Assembly (NCBI RefSeq): GCF_040049295.1
Contig: NZ_JBDZDQ010000002.1
Span: forward strand, 496,001-560,000
Direction of reading: 5' to 3'
Length of the DNA: 64,000 bases
From: Sphingomonas sp. KR3-1
GTDB lineage: Bacteria; Pseudomonadota; Alphaproteobacteria; Sphingomonadales; Sphingomonadaceae
Shown: piece by piece, positions 18,141 through 28,500 of the stretch
How the letters are laid out: each line of letters starts with the position of its first letter
How positions within the stretch are numbered: the first letter of the stretch is position 1
Made by a program: the position numbers and the translations under genes
Notes under the pieces: model-generated
What the model was told of the DNA's origin: nothing
What the model saw: only the letters and a program-made list of their open reading frames with translations
Databases searched by the model: none

Positions 18141-19250
18141 GTGACTCACCGCCTGCTCGCCGCCGCCGCCGCCGCTGTCGCCGCGCTGCTGCTCCCCGGC
18201 ATTGCCGCCGCCCAGGTGCGGATGAACGACATCCAGGCGGTCGGCACGCACAACAGCTACAAGGTGGCGATCCCGCCGAACGAACTCGCGATCATCCGCG
18301 CCCGCACTGCTGAGGGTGCCGACGCGCTCGACTACGGCCACGCCGCGCTCGAAGCGCAGCTCGATGCCGGGGCGCGGACGATCGAGCTCGACGTGTGGCA
18401 GGATCCGCAGGGCGGCCTGTACGCGACGCCGCTCCTCCCGCGCGTCGCCCGCAGCCCGCTGCCGCCCGTCGATACCCGGCCCGGCTACAAGGTGATGCAC
18501 ATGGCGGATGTCGACGTCCGCGCGCATTGCGTCCGTTTCGTCGACTGCCTCGCGATCCTCAAGCGCTGGTCCAGCGCGCATCCCGGCCATGTGCCGATCC
18601 TGATCATGATCAACGCGAAGGACGAGACTGCCGCGGTGCCCGGTGCGGTGAAGGTGCCGCACTATACCACCGCCGCCTTCGACGCGCTCGATGCCGAAAT
18701 CCGCTCGGTGTTCGGTGCCGGCGACCTGGTCACGCCCGACCTGGTCCGCGGCAGGCACAAGACGCTGCGCGAGGCGGTGGCGGCGGGCTGGCCCATGCTC
18801 GACGCGGTGCGTGGCCGCTTCTTCTTCGCGCTCGATGAAGGGCCCGAGAAGGTCGATCTCTATCGCGGCGGCCGCAGGAACCTCGAGGGGCGGGTGATGT
18901 TCGTCAACGGCAGCGAGACCGCGGACGATGCGGCCTATCTGACGCTCAACGATCCGGTCGGCGACGCCGCGCGCATCCGCAGCGCGCTGGCGCACGGGCT
19001 GATCGTGCGGACCCGGGCGGACGCGGACACGATCGAGGCACGCGCGGGCGATACGCGCCGCCGCGATGCGGCCTTCGCCTCGGGCGCACATTATGTGTCC
19101 ACCGACTATATGGCCGGCGACGCCGACGCGCGCTTCCCCGGCTATTCGGTCGGACTGCCAGGCGGCGAGGCTGCACGATGCAATCCGGTGCATCGGGACG
19201 GCTGCCGCACCGGCCGGCTGGAGCCGGAGTCCAGGCGCCGGGGAAGCTGA
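18141..19250 (+). CDS. PI-PLC-like (Ca2+-dependent phosphoinositide-specific PLC type) secreted phosphodiesterase
   Basis: 369 residues starting at GTG 18141, preceded by GGAGGAG. A signal peptide (LLAAAAAAVAALLLPGIAAA) ends before QVRMNDIQAVGTHNSYKV; the HNSYK histidine is the first catalytic residue of PI-PLC-type TIM barrels. Further family features are LEAQLDAGARTIELDVWQD, YKVMHMADVDVRAHC (second histidine) and ILIMINAKDET. It resembles the PI-PLC-C1-type family of bacteria and fungi. It lies directly after phospholipase C and is probably co-transcribed. The tail after about residue 330 is arginine-rich and not conserved in character. The substrate may be inositol or another phosphodiester head group. 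Confidence 0.78.
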   Translation: MTHRLLAAAAAAVAALLLPGIAAAQVRMNDIQAVGTHNSYKVAIPPNELAIIRARTAEGADALDYGHAALEAQLDAGARTIELDVWQDPQGGLYATPLLPRVARSPLPPVDTRPGYKVMHMADVDVRAHCVRFVDCLAILKRWSSAHPGHVPILIMINAKDETAAVPGAVKVPHYTTAAFDALDAEIRSVFGAGDLVTPDLVRGRHKTLREAVAAGWPMLDAVRGRFFFALDEGPEKVDLYRGGRRNLEGRVMFVNGSETADDAAYLTLNDPVGDAARIRSALAHGLIVRTRADADTIEARAGDTRRRDAAFASGAHYVSTDYMAGDADARFPGYSVGLPGGEAARCNPVHRDGCRTGRLEPESRRRGS

Positions 19251-19468
19251 CTCGGCGGCATTCCCAGGTTGGCGGGGCAGCTTGTGCGCGGGCTATGCGA
19301 AAACTGTCATATTCCGGCGCTAGCCGTCAGGCTCTTGCGGGATCGACACAGACCTTGATGCGATGACGTGGCGGGGCAATTTCACGACAAGTTCTTGGAC
19401 AAGGCGGCTTTTCGGAGCCGCGCCGATTGTCGTCCCGACGATTCCTCCCGTCGCGAATCGCTGAGACG

Positions 19469-20215
19469 ATGCGGCCCCAGGCTCTTGTCGGCACCGGCCA
19501 CAATCCGTCGGACATGGCGATGGACGGCGTGCGCCATGCCTATCACCCCAGCCCGGCGACCGGGAAGGCGCTGACGCTCTCGACCTTGGTGTCGGGCGGC
19601 ATGGTCGCGATGCTGATGGTCGGCAACAGCGCATCGCATCGCCCGGTGCGGCCGGACAATGGCCGCCGCATGACGGTGTTCTCGCTCGACGCGCCCGGAG
19701 CCGAGCCGGAGGCGCGAGCCGCGTCGGCAAATGGCGCTGCCCGCGGCGAGCGGCACGTCGCGAACCTCCCGGCCTCCGCGCTGCCGCTGCCCGCTGAACA
19801 GGCTAGCGGGCAGGGCAGGGAAAAGCGCCCGCCCGCCGCGACGGAGGGAGGTGCCGCACCGTCGGAGATGGCGGGCCAGGGTGCCGCCGGCGGTGCCAGG
19901 GCAGGCGGCGTCTTCGACATTTCGAGCTACCGCGCAATGATCGAGGCCCGGATCTGGCGCGCGCGCCGCTATCCCCCCGAGCTTGCGGGCCGCGGAGTGC
20001 GCGGATCGATCGATGTCTCGTTCACGATTTCGCGCGATGGCGCGGTGATCGATTCGTTCGTCCGGCACAGCTCGGGCGATGACGGGTTCGATCGTGCGGC
20101 GCTGGCGACCGTCGAGCGCGCGGCGCCGATGCCCGGGATCCCGGATCCGCTGCCCGATACGATGCGCTTCGTGGTTACCATCGACTTCGATACCCCGGGG
20201 TTGGCGAGCCGATGA
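19469..20215 (+). CDS. TonB-family protein (membrane anchor, disordered linker, TonB C-terminal domain)
   Basis: About 248 residues. One hydrophobic segment (LTLSTLVSGGMVAMLMVG) is followed by a long Gly/Ala/Pro-rich linker and a C-terminal TonB fold (YRAMIEARIWRARRYPPELAG ... GSIDVSFTISRDGAVIDSFV ... RAALATVERAAPMPGIPD). TonB proteins couple the inner-membrane ExbB/ExbD motor to outer-membrane machines. The stop codon overlaps the start of the ECF sigma gene (ATGA), so the gene heads the regulatory unit for the two-partner secretion locus. The start is uncertain: TTG 19427 and ATG 19514 are also in frame, none with a strong ribosome-binding site. Confidence 0.75.
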   Translation: MRPQALVGTGHNPSDMAMDGVRHAYHPSPATGKALTLSTLVSGGMVAMLMVGNSASHRPVRPDNGRRMTVFSLDAPGAEPEARAASANGAARGERHVANLPASALPLPAEQASGQGREKRPPAATEGGAAPSEMAGQGAAGGARAGGVFDISSYRAMIEARIWRARRYPPELAGRGVRGSIDVSFTISRDGAVIDSFVRHSSGDDGFDRAALATVERAAPMPGIPDPLPDTMRFVVTIDFDTPGLASR

Positions 20216-20760
20216 TCGATAGCGGCTTGTCGCTCAAGGAAAACCTGACTGCCCATTATTCCGAGTTCGCCCGCCGCCTTGGCGTGCGCCTGGGCTCGCG
20301 CGATCTCGCCCATGAGACGCTGGCGGAATTGTTCATCAAGATCGAAGCCGCGGCGAACCCGCCCGCGCCCCGCAATCCGCGCGCCTATCTGTACCGGATG
20401 GCGATCAATCTCGCCACCGATCGGCGGCGTTCCGAGGCGCGCCATCTGTCGCGGGCGGATGTGGATGCCTTGCTCGACGTGCCCGATCCCTCGCCCGACG
20501 CGCTGCGCGAGGCGGAGGCGCGCTCGGAAATCGACGCCTTGCGGCTGGCGCTGCGCGAACTGCCCGAGCGCCAGCGCGAGGTGTTGCTGGCGAGCCGGCT
20601 CGAGCGAACGAGCAACGCGGAATTGGCGCTGCGCTACGGGGTTTCGACCAGAACCGTGGAGACTGATCTGAAGCGGGCGGTTGAACATTGTTCGCAGCGG
20701 TTGGAAAGAAAAGTCGTCCAGCGCTTCGGACCCGCCCGGTTCCGAACGTTTAAGAATTGA
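20212..20760 (+). CDS. FecI-type ECF sigma factor
   Basis: 182 residues. Region 2 is seen as RLGVRLGSRDLAHETLAELFIKIE plus RAYLYRMAINLATDRRRSEA; region 4 as ALRELPERQREVLLASRLER and NAELALRYGVSTRTVETDLKRA. The ATG overlaps the TGA of the upstream TonB-like gene. A FecR gene follows with its start close to or overlapping the sigma stop codon. Together with the barrel-less STN gene they form a surface-signalling set directly upstream of the giant TpsA gene, which is the natural target. Confidence 0.88.
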   Translation: MIDSGLSLKENLTAHYSEFARRLGVRLGSRDLAHETLAELFIKIEAAANPPAPRNPRAYLYRMAINLATDRRRSEARHLSRADVDALLDVPDPSPDALREAEARSEIDALRLALRELPERQREVLLASRLERTSNAELALRYGVSTRTVETDLKRAVEHCSQRLERKVVQRFGPARFRTFKN

Positions 20761-20792
20761 AAAGACAGCAGGAAAGAGACCAGCATACCGTC

Positions 20793-21740
20793 ATGACCGA
20801 TCGCGACGCCGCCTTGTCCCACCGGAATGCGCTGCTCAGCCAGGGCCTGGACCATGTCCTGCGCCTGGCCTCGGGCAATGCGACCGAGGGGGATGCGCGC
20901 CTGCTGCGCGACTGGCGTGCGGCGAGCCCGGAGAACGACGCCGCCTTTGTCGAGGCGGCGCGGCTATGGCGCAACATCGGCAAGGCTGCGGTCGAGGAAC
21001 AGGCGGGACCGGCCGAACTGGTGTCGATCGCGCGCGCGCGCTGGTCGCGGCGGCGCGTGATCGGCGGCGGACTGGCGACGGCTGCCGCGGCGAGCGTCGC
21101 GATGGTCGTCCTGCTGCCCGATGCCCGTGCCGGCGACCTGGTGAGCGCCAAGGGCAGCCGGCGACGCTTCCAGCCGGTGGCGGGCGTCCTGGTCGATCTC
21201 AACACGGATTCGCGCCTGCGCCCGCTCGACATGGCGGGTGCCGATGCGCAGTTCGAGCTGATCCGCGGCGAGGTCCTGCTGTCCACGTCGCGGCCCGTGC
21301 GCGTGCGCGTCGCCAGCGTGGAGGCCGCGACCCAGCGCGGGCGGTTCAACGTGCGGCGCGACGGCGCGGCGTGCGAGATCGCCTGTGTGAGCGAGACGGC
21401 GTCGGTGCGCGACGACACGCAGACCGTCGTGCTCGCCGCGGGCCAATCGGTGCGCCACGACGGGACGCGCTTCGAGCCGCGCAGGGCGGCAGACCTCACG
21501 GTCACCACCGCGTGGCGCGACGGGCTGCTGGTGTTTCGCGACCGCGCGCTCAGCGACGTGGTCCACGAGATCAATCGCTATCGCCCCGGCCGCGTGATCG
21601 TCGCCAGCAGCACGCTCGGCGCGCGCCGGCTGAATGGCGTGTTCCATCTGGGCGACATGGATGCGATGCTGGCCGAAATCCGCCGCGGCACGGGTGCCAG
21701 CATCACGCGGCTGCCCGGCGGGATCGTCATCCTCGATTGA
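20793..21740 (+). CDS. FecR-type sigma regulator
   Basis: About 315 residues. DUF4880-like N terminus (GLDHVLRLASGNATEGDARLL ... W), a membrane segment (VIGGGLATAAAASVAMVVLL), then a FecR domain (AKGSRRRFQPVAGVLVDLNT) and the C-terminal part that contacts STN domains (RDRALSDVVHEINRYRPGRV ... GVFHLGDMDAMLAEI). A TTG at 20757, overlapping the sigma factor stop, is an alternative coupled start; I prefer the ATG at 20793 because it directly begins the conserved part. Its partner is likely the STN protein 45 bases downstream rather than a full receptor. Confidence 0.87.
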   Translation: MTDRDAALSHRNALLSQGLDHVLRLASGNATEGDARLLRDWRAASPENDAAFVEAARLWRNIGKAAVEEQAGPAELVSIARARWSRRRVIGGGLATAAAASVAMVVLLPDARAGDLVSAKGSRRRFQPVAGVLVDLNTDSRLRPLDMAGADAQFELIRGEVLLSTSRPVRVRVASVEAATQRGRFNVRRDGAACEIACVSETASVRDDTQTVVLAAGQSVRHDGTRFEPRRAADLTVTTAWRDGLLVFRDRALSDVVHEINRYRPGRVIVASSTLGARRLNGVFHLGDMDAMLAEIRRGTGASITRLPGGIVILD

Positions 21741-21784
21741 CCCCGGATTTGGCGCGCACGCGATCGTCGCCTAGGTTGCCGGCC

Positions 21785-22432
21785 ATGCGGGCATTGGTGC
21801 AAGTGGCGATCCTGATCGCGGTGCCGGGCGCCGCCGTGCTGCCATTGCCGGTGGCGGCGCAGGCAATGGCCGAGCAGCGGGATTTCGACATTCCGGCCGG
21901 GCCGCTCGACGTCGCGCTTGAACAGTTCGCCCGCTCCACCGGCGTCAATTTCGTACTCGAGACGCGCCTGATCGCGGGGCGGCGGACCGAGGGCATCCAC
22001 GGCCGGATGTCGATCACCCAGGCGCTGCACAAGCTGCTCGCGGCGAGCGGCCTCGACGTCAACTGGACCTCGCGCTCCTCGGCGATGATCGTCGATCCCG
22101 CGGCCGGGGGAGAGGGCGAGGTGCGGCTGCATGCGGTGCGCATCGAGGCCAAGCCGGCGAGCCCGGCCGAATTCTGGGCCTATGCCGGGCTTGTCGGCGC
22201 CGAGGCGAACGCCGCATTGCGCCGCCGCTCGTCCGCGGCCGGTGCCGGCTATCGCGCGCGGGTGAGCCTCTGGCTCGACGAGCATGGGGCGGTTCGGCGG
22301 CTGGAAGTGGGCGGCGGCCGGCGCGATCTGCAAGCCGAGATCCGCGCGGCGCTGGCCGGGCTGATCGTCAGCCGCGCGCCGCCCGTCGGGCTGCCTCAGC
22401 CCCTGCGCTTCGAAGTCTCGCTCGAGGACTAG
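21785..22432 (+). CDS. Barrel-less STN-domain protein with TonB-C-like tail
   Basis: About 215 residues. A signal peptide (ALVQVAILIAVPGAAVLPL, AQA site) is followed by a complete STN domain (FDIPAGPLDVALEQFARSTG ... GIHGRMSITQALHKLLAASG) and then, instead of a receptor plug and barrel, a domain resembling the TonB C-terminal fold (YRARVSLWLDEHGAVRRLEV ... LAGLIVSRAPPVGLPQPLRF). It should be a soluble periplasmic protein. STN domains normally report receptor state to FecR, and the preceding two genes encode FecR and its sigma factor. It ends 25 bases before a perfect palindrome and about 150 bases before tpsA. Confidence 0.8.
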   Translation: MRALVQVAILIAVPGAAVLPLPVAAQAMAEQRDFDIPAGPLDVALEQFARSTGVNFVLETRLIAGRRTEGIHGRMSITQALHKLLAASGLDVNWTSRSSAMIVDPAAGGEGEVRLHAVRIEAKPASPAEFWAYAGLVGAEANAALRRRSSAAGAGYRARVSLWLDEHGAVRRLEVGGGRRDLQAEIRAALAGLIVSRAPPVGLPQPLRFEVSLED

Positions 22433-22456
22433 CCGCCGCCCGGCGGCGCTTGTGTG

Positions 22457-22482
22457 CACCTGCGAAAATATTTTCGCAGGTG
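22457..22482. promoter_or_regulatory. Perfect 26-bp palindrome upstream of tpsA
   Basis: CACCTGCGAAAA (22457-22468), TA, TTTTCGCAGGTG (22471-22482). It is a flawless dyad with an AT-rich centre, between the STN gene stop (22432) and the tpsA start (22579). It could be an operator for a dimeric regulator controlling tpsA, or a bidirectional terminator whose T-run lies inside the stem. The long AT-rich core with no loop favours a protein-binding site. Confidence 0.6.
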
Positions 22483-22578
22483 GCTTCGGTCGCACCGAAT
22501 CCGATCCGTCCTGATCATTGAGGAGGCGTCACGCGAGTGCCGCAGCCGAGGGGCTTTGACGACAATGGGGTGGGACGC

Positions 22579-25500
22579 ATGACGGCGCGCGCGATCGGCA
22601 GCAACCAGGGTTCGAGCGGGCAGCCGCGTGCGGTGAGTCTGTTCCCTTCTCACCGTGCGCGGACGGTCCTGCTCGCGGGTACCGCGCTCGGTGCCATGCT
22701 GCTCGCGTCCCCCGCGGCGGCAGGGCCCGTGACCGCGGTACCCGTCAAGGGGGGCGCCGCGCCTTCTGCCGCCCCCACCGGTTCGCGCCCGGCGGCGCCG
22801 ACGTCGATCAAGCCCGATACCAGCGCGGGTCTCGCCCAGCGCGTCCGTGACCTCACCGCCACCGCCGATGCGATCCGCGCCGCCCAGGCGGCGCAGGCCG
22901 CCGCGCGTGCCGCGGGAGGATCGAACCTGACCCCCAACGGGCTCAGCAAGGGCGGGCTCGAGGTCTATGGCGGCGTCACCGCCGATCCGCGCACGGCGCA
23001 GAACAACAATCCGCTCTGGGTGAATGCCGGCCTGCCGAGCGAGACCGTGAATGCCGATGGCTCGGTGACGGTGTCGATCAAGCAGACCGACGCCAAGGCG
23101 ACGCTGACCTGGAACACGTTCAACGTCGGCGACAAGACCACCGTCGCCTTCGACCAGACCGACAGCGCGGGGGTTGCCCGCAAGGACTGGATCGCGCTCA
23201 ACCGCGTCGAAGACCCGTCGCTCGCCCCCAGCGTGATCCGCGGCAAGATCCAGGCGCCGGGCGAAGTCTATATCATCAACCGCAACGGCGTGATCTTCTC
23301 GGCGACCAGCCAGGTGAATACCGCCGGATTGCTCGCCTCGACGCTCGATTTCTCGGTGCCGGTAGGCGCGGCGGCGGTGCCCTATGGCACGCGCGCCACG
23401 GCCGATCAGAAGAACATCGCGTTCGGCAGCCTTACCGCCGACCAGAAGGCGGCGGGCGTCGACACCACCTATTCGGGCCTGCTCGGCGCGTTCCGCAGCG
23501 ATGCCGACCAGAGCATCGGCCAGCAGGTCAACAACAGCTTCGGCCTCGGCCGCACGCCTTCGCTCACCAACGATACGCTCAATCCGGGCAGCATCGTGAT
23601 CGAGGCGGGGGCGACGATCACCACGCCCAAGGTGGACCTGACCAACGCGGCCTCGTCCAATTCGGTATCGCGCGTGATCCTCGTCGCACCGAAGATCGTC
23701 AATGGCGGCATGATCACCGCGGACCAGGGCCAGGTGATCCTGGCCGCCGGCGCCGATGCCTTCTTCGCCGATCGCGGCGGCGGCAAGCTCGACGTGTTCG
23801 TGCGCGGCCGCGACAAGACGACCACCGGCGAGCTCGGCAGCCTGCCGCTCATCGAGAGCAGCATCACCAACGCGAAGAACGGGCTGATCGCGGTGCCGCG
23901 CGGCGACATCACCTTCGTCGCGGACAAGATCGAGCAGGACGGCGTGCTCGAAGTCAGCACGTCGGTCACCACGCCGGGCACCGTCAATCTGCTGACCCGC
24001 ACCGGCCTGCGGTTTCTGTTCGGCGCCGGCTCCAGCGCCAATATCCCGAGCTCGCTGACCTCGCTCACGCTGGGCAGCGTCACGATGGGCGATGGCGCGG
24101 TGATCGCCAACTTGCCCGACGACGCGACGGGCGGCGGGCTGGACGGCATCGCCGACGCCGATCCGTTCACGCCGCCGGTGGTGACGCTGCAGGGCCGCTT
24201 CATCACGCTCGGCAAGGGCGCCGGGATCATGGCGCCGGGCGGCACCGTCAATTTCCTCGACACGATCGCCGGGTCGAATTTTTCGCCGCTCAACTACGAC
24301 CTGACCAGCCCCACGCGCGTCGGGCGCACCTATCTCGGGCAGAACAGCTTCGTCGACGTCAGCGGCCAGGCGGTGACGCTGTCGGCGGATCGCAACTTCA
24401 TCACGGTCAATCTGCGCTCCTACGAGCTGCGCGATTCGCCGCTGCAGCGCGAGGACGGCCCCTCGAACGTCTATGGCCAGGACGTGGTGATCGATCTGCG
24501 CGTCACCGGGACGCGCGACGACGGCTCGACCTGGGTCGGCACGCCGCTGGCGGACGTGAGCGCGGCGGTCGCCAATCTCACCCGCGGCATCGACGAGAAG
24601 CTGAGCGCCGGCGGGACGATCAATTTCGGGATATTCAGCCAGCTCGGCAACAGCTCGACCGGCGAGCTCGTCGCGATGTCCGGATCGACGCTCAACGTCG
24701 CCGGCGGCTATGTCAGCTACACGCCGGGCGAGGCGCTCACCACCAAGCTGGTGACCGCCGATGGGCGGCTGGTCGATATCGGCGCGGCGAGCCGCGACGT
24801 GGTCTATCAGGGGCTGTACGGCGCCGACAATGTCGATCACCCGACCTGGGGCGTCGGCGATTCCTACACCCAGCCCTTTACCGAGGGCACGGCAAACCAG
24901 GGCTATTTCGAAGGCAAGAACGCCGGCAAGATCTCGTTCACCGGATCGCGCCTGGTTTCCGATGCGGCGATCTATGGCGGGGTGGTGATCGGCCAGCGCC
25001 AGCGGCTGACCGGCTCCACGACGAGCAGCCTCTACGCCGGCGACCTGATCCCGACGGCGGCGACGCTGTCGATCACCACCTTGGCGTCCAGTTCCGTCAC
25101 CTATATTCCGGGCGCCACCGGGACCAACGCCAGCATCTCGACGGCTTCGGGCGCCGCCGGGCTCAAGTTCGTTGCAGGGTCGGCGACCGGGCTGGCCGGG
25201 CTGACCGCCGATTTCCGCCCCGACGACGCGCTTCCGGCCACCGCCGAATTCCCCACCAGCTACCTCTCGGTCGACGGGCTGTCGGGCGACCAGGGCATCG
25301 GCAACCTCAAGGTCGTCGCCGGCGACATCACGCTGGGCAAGGGCGTGTCGCTCAAGCTCGCGCCGCGCGGAACGCTCGATCTGGAATCCTATGGCCGCAT
25401 CACCGAAGTGGTGGATGCGGTGACCGGCAAGCCGCTGCCCTGCACGGTCTGCGCGGGCGGGCGCGTGGTCAACGGCGTGGCGTTCGTCACCGATCTGGAC

Positions 25501-28500
25501 GGCGTCGAGCACCGGCTGGCCCAGCGCAGCCGCGCCGCCGTGACGACGATCGACGGCACGATCACCACGCCGGGCGGCAACGTCATCCTGCGCCACGCCA
25601 CCACGACCGATTCGGGCACCGACCGCACGGCCGTGCGGATCGGCAGCGGCGCGGTGATCGACGTCTCGGGCCAGTATCTCAACGACTATGGCGCGACCGT
25701 GCTCGGCGCGCCGCCGGTGATCGGCGGCGGCTCGATAACGATCGGCAATCTCAACGAAATTGCGCCCAACGCCTATGACATAGCCAGCGGCGCGCAGCTG
25801 CTCGCCAATGGCGGGGCATGGCTCCAGGCGGGCGGCGACCTCGCGTTCGGCGACGGCGGCGCGATCACGCTCAACGGCCCCAGCGCCGGCGACAGCGCTG
25901 CGCTGTTCGGCGGCCAGATCGTGCTCGAAGCGTTCGGCTATGCCGCGCCCGCGCTGACCCGTGCGACAGGGAAGGGCGGTTCGCTCTCGTTCAACGTCAA
26001 TTCGGGCGTCGCGTTCGGCGCGCTCGATCCCAACAGCCGCCCGGGCTCGCTGGTGATCGATCCGGCCTTCCTGACGCGCGGCGGCTTTTCCAGCGTCTCG
26101 GTCAAGGCGATCGTCAACAATGTCGATCCGCTGCTCACCCAGACCGCCGACCAGACGCAGGACTACACCTACGCACTGAGCTTCGCGCCGGGGAAATATG
26201 ATTTCGGCATCCGCAACCGTATCCTCGACGCGAGCCTGCGCAGCGTCGCGAGCGGAGCGGACCTGCGCGCGGCAAGCCATGTCGGTCAGGTCGATGCGCT
26301 GTTCCGCCCGGGCGTCGCGATCAACCTGACCACCACGGGCCGCATCTACGTGCCGACCGGCGTCGACATCACGCTCGATCGCGCCAGCGCCTTTGCGCTC
26401 AACGGCGGCCCCAGCCTCTATTTCGACGGCACGATCACGGCGCCGGCGAGCAAGATCAGCTTCTACACCACCGGCGCCACCTTCGTGCAGCGCGGCGATC
26501 CGGCGGACTATTTCTGGAGCCCGGTCTCGGTCAGCAACGTGATCGATTTCGGCGCGCATGCGAAGATCGATGCGCGCGGCATCGCCAGCATCTACAAGGA
26601 TTCGGCGGGGCTGCGCGCAGGCGAAGTGCTTGCCGGCGGCGATGTCAGCATCACCACGAACAACGGCGTGGTCTGGCTGCGCCCGGGCAGCGAGATCGAC
26701 GTCTCCGGCACTTCGGGCATGGTCGATGCCGCGCGTGCAGAGGACACGATGTTCGGCGTTGCGCGCGGGCGCCGGCCGACCAGCCTGGTCGGCGAGGCCG
26801 GCAGCGTCACGCTGATCGGCACCGAAGGGCTGTTCGTTGATGGCACGCTCACCGGCAAGGCCGGCGGCGCCGGCGGAATGGGCGGCACGCTCACCGTCCG
26901 GCTCGCCCGCCAGGTCGGCCTCAATACCTATCTGACCGGCGTCTCGTCGCTGGATGCCGACCGCGTCGTTACGCGCACCGCAACCGCCAACCAGGGCGAC
27001 AAGGACTGGTTCTGGTTTGCGCCGCTGATTCTCGAGACGCTCGATGTCGCGCAGAGCGGCACCTCGGGCTTCAGCCTGGCGACCGATGCGAACGGCATCC
27101 GCACGGCGGCGCTCGGCAGCTATGCCAACAACGCGGTCCAGCTCAACACCGCCACCGCGACGGACAATTTCGCCGCGGGCATGGACGGCAAGGGTTTCAT
27201 CGCCGCCGACACGATCAGCAAGGGCGGCTTCAGCGACGTGACGCTCGATGCCCGCCGGGCCGTGCGCTTCACGACCGATGTGACGCTGGCGCCGTCGCGC
27301 TCGCTCACCTTGCGGACCCCCAATGTCGGCGTGATCGGCGCGGCCAAGATCGCGCTCTCGGCGACGCGTGTCGCGTTCGACAGCCCGCAGGAATATATCG
27401 GCACGACGCCGGGCGTTCGCAACGCGGACGGCACCACCAGCATCGGCCTCACGCCCAGCTCGATCGGGGACACGCTCGGCAACAAGCAGCGCGACACCGA
27501 GAACAGCCGGCCGGACAATGTCCTGGGCACGCTGGACGTCAATGCCGGCGTGATCGATGTCAGCGGCAACGTCGCGTTCGGCAACGGCACGGTGCAGATC
27601 CAGTCGGTGGCGGAATCGGTCGCGGCGACCGGAACCTATACCGGCAACGGCCTCGCCTATGTCACCAATGCCGCGGGCACCGGCTACACGTCCTATTATC
27701 GCCCTGCGGTTTCGCGAAACCTCGACGGTTTCGCGACGATCAACTTCCTCAGCGCCACCGATATCCGCGTTGCCGCATCGATCGGTTCGCGCTTCGTCGT
27801 CCCGCCAAGCTATCCGGCGGGCCATGCGCTCTACACCTGGGGCAACCTCAACCTCACCGCCGGCCAGCTCTATCCCACGCTGCGCGCCGACAATTTCGCG
27901 CCGAACAACTTTGCCTTCCGGATCAACGCGCCGGCCGACAAGACGATCACGATCCGTTCGAACGGCGCGACGCCGCCCGTGCCCTACGCGCCGTTCGGCC
28001 AGCTGACGATCGCGGCGGGCACGATCGACCAGGGCGGCGTGGTCCGCGCGCCGCAGGGCACGATCGCGCTGATCTCGACCGACCCGGTCAACGGGAAGGT
28101 GATCCTGCGCCCCGGCAGCCTGACTTCGGCCTCGCTCGAGGGCGCGGTGATCCCGGCCGGCTCGATCGAGGATGACGGCATCACCTGGGCCTTCTCGCAG
28201 GGCGCGAATGGCGGCTTCTTCGCCACGCTGGCGAACGGCACCACCGGCGCACAGACCGTCGGGCCGTTCACCGTCCCCGGCAAGGGACTGACGATCTCGG
28301 CGACGAACATCGATGCGCAGGTCGGCTCGGTGATCGATCTGTCGGGCGGCGGCGATCTCTATGCCAAGCGCTTCGTCCCCGGCACCGGTGGCTCGGTCGA
28401 CGTCGCGACGCGCGGACCCAATCGCTGGGCGATCGTGCCGGCACGTGCGGGCCTGCCCGGTTCGCTGGTCGGCGAGGATCCGCAGCAGATCTATATCGGC

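Noticed and set aside
19304..19310. CTGTCAT half of a PHO box upstream of the TonB-like gene.
   Set aside because: No second half-site at the required spacing, and the downstream gene is not a phosphate gene.
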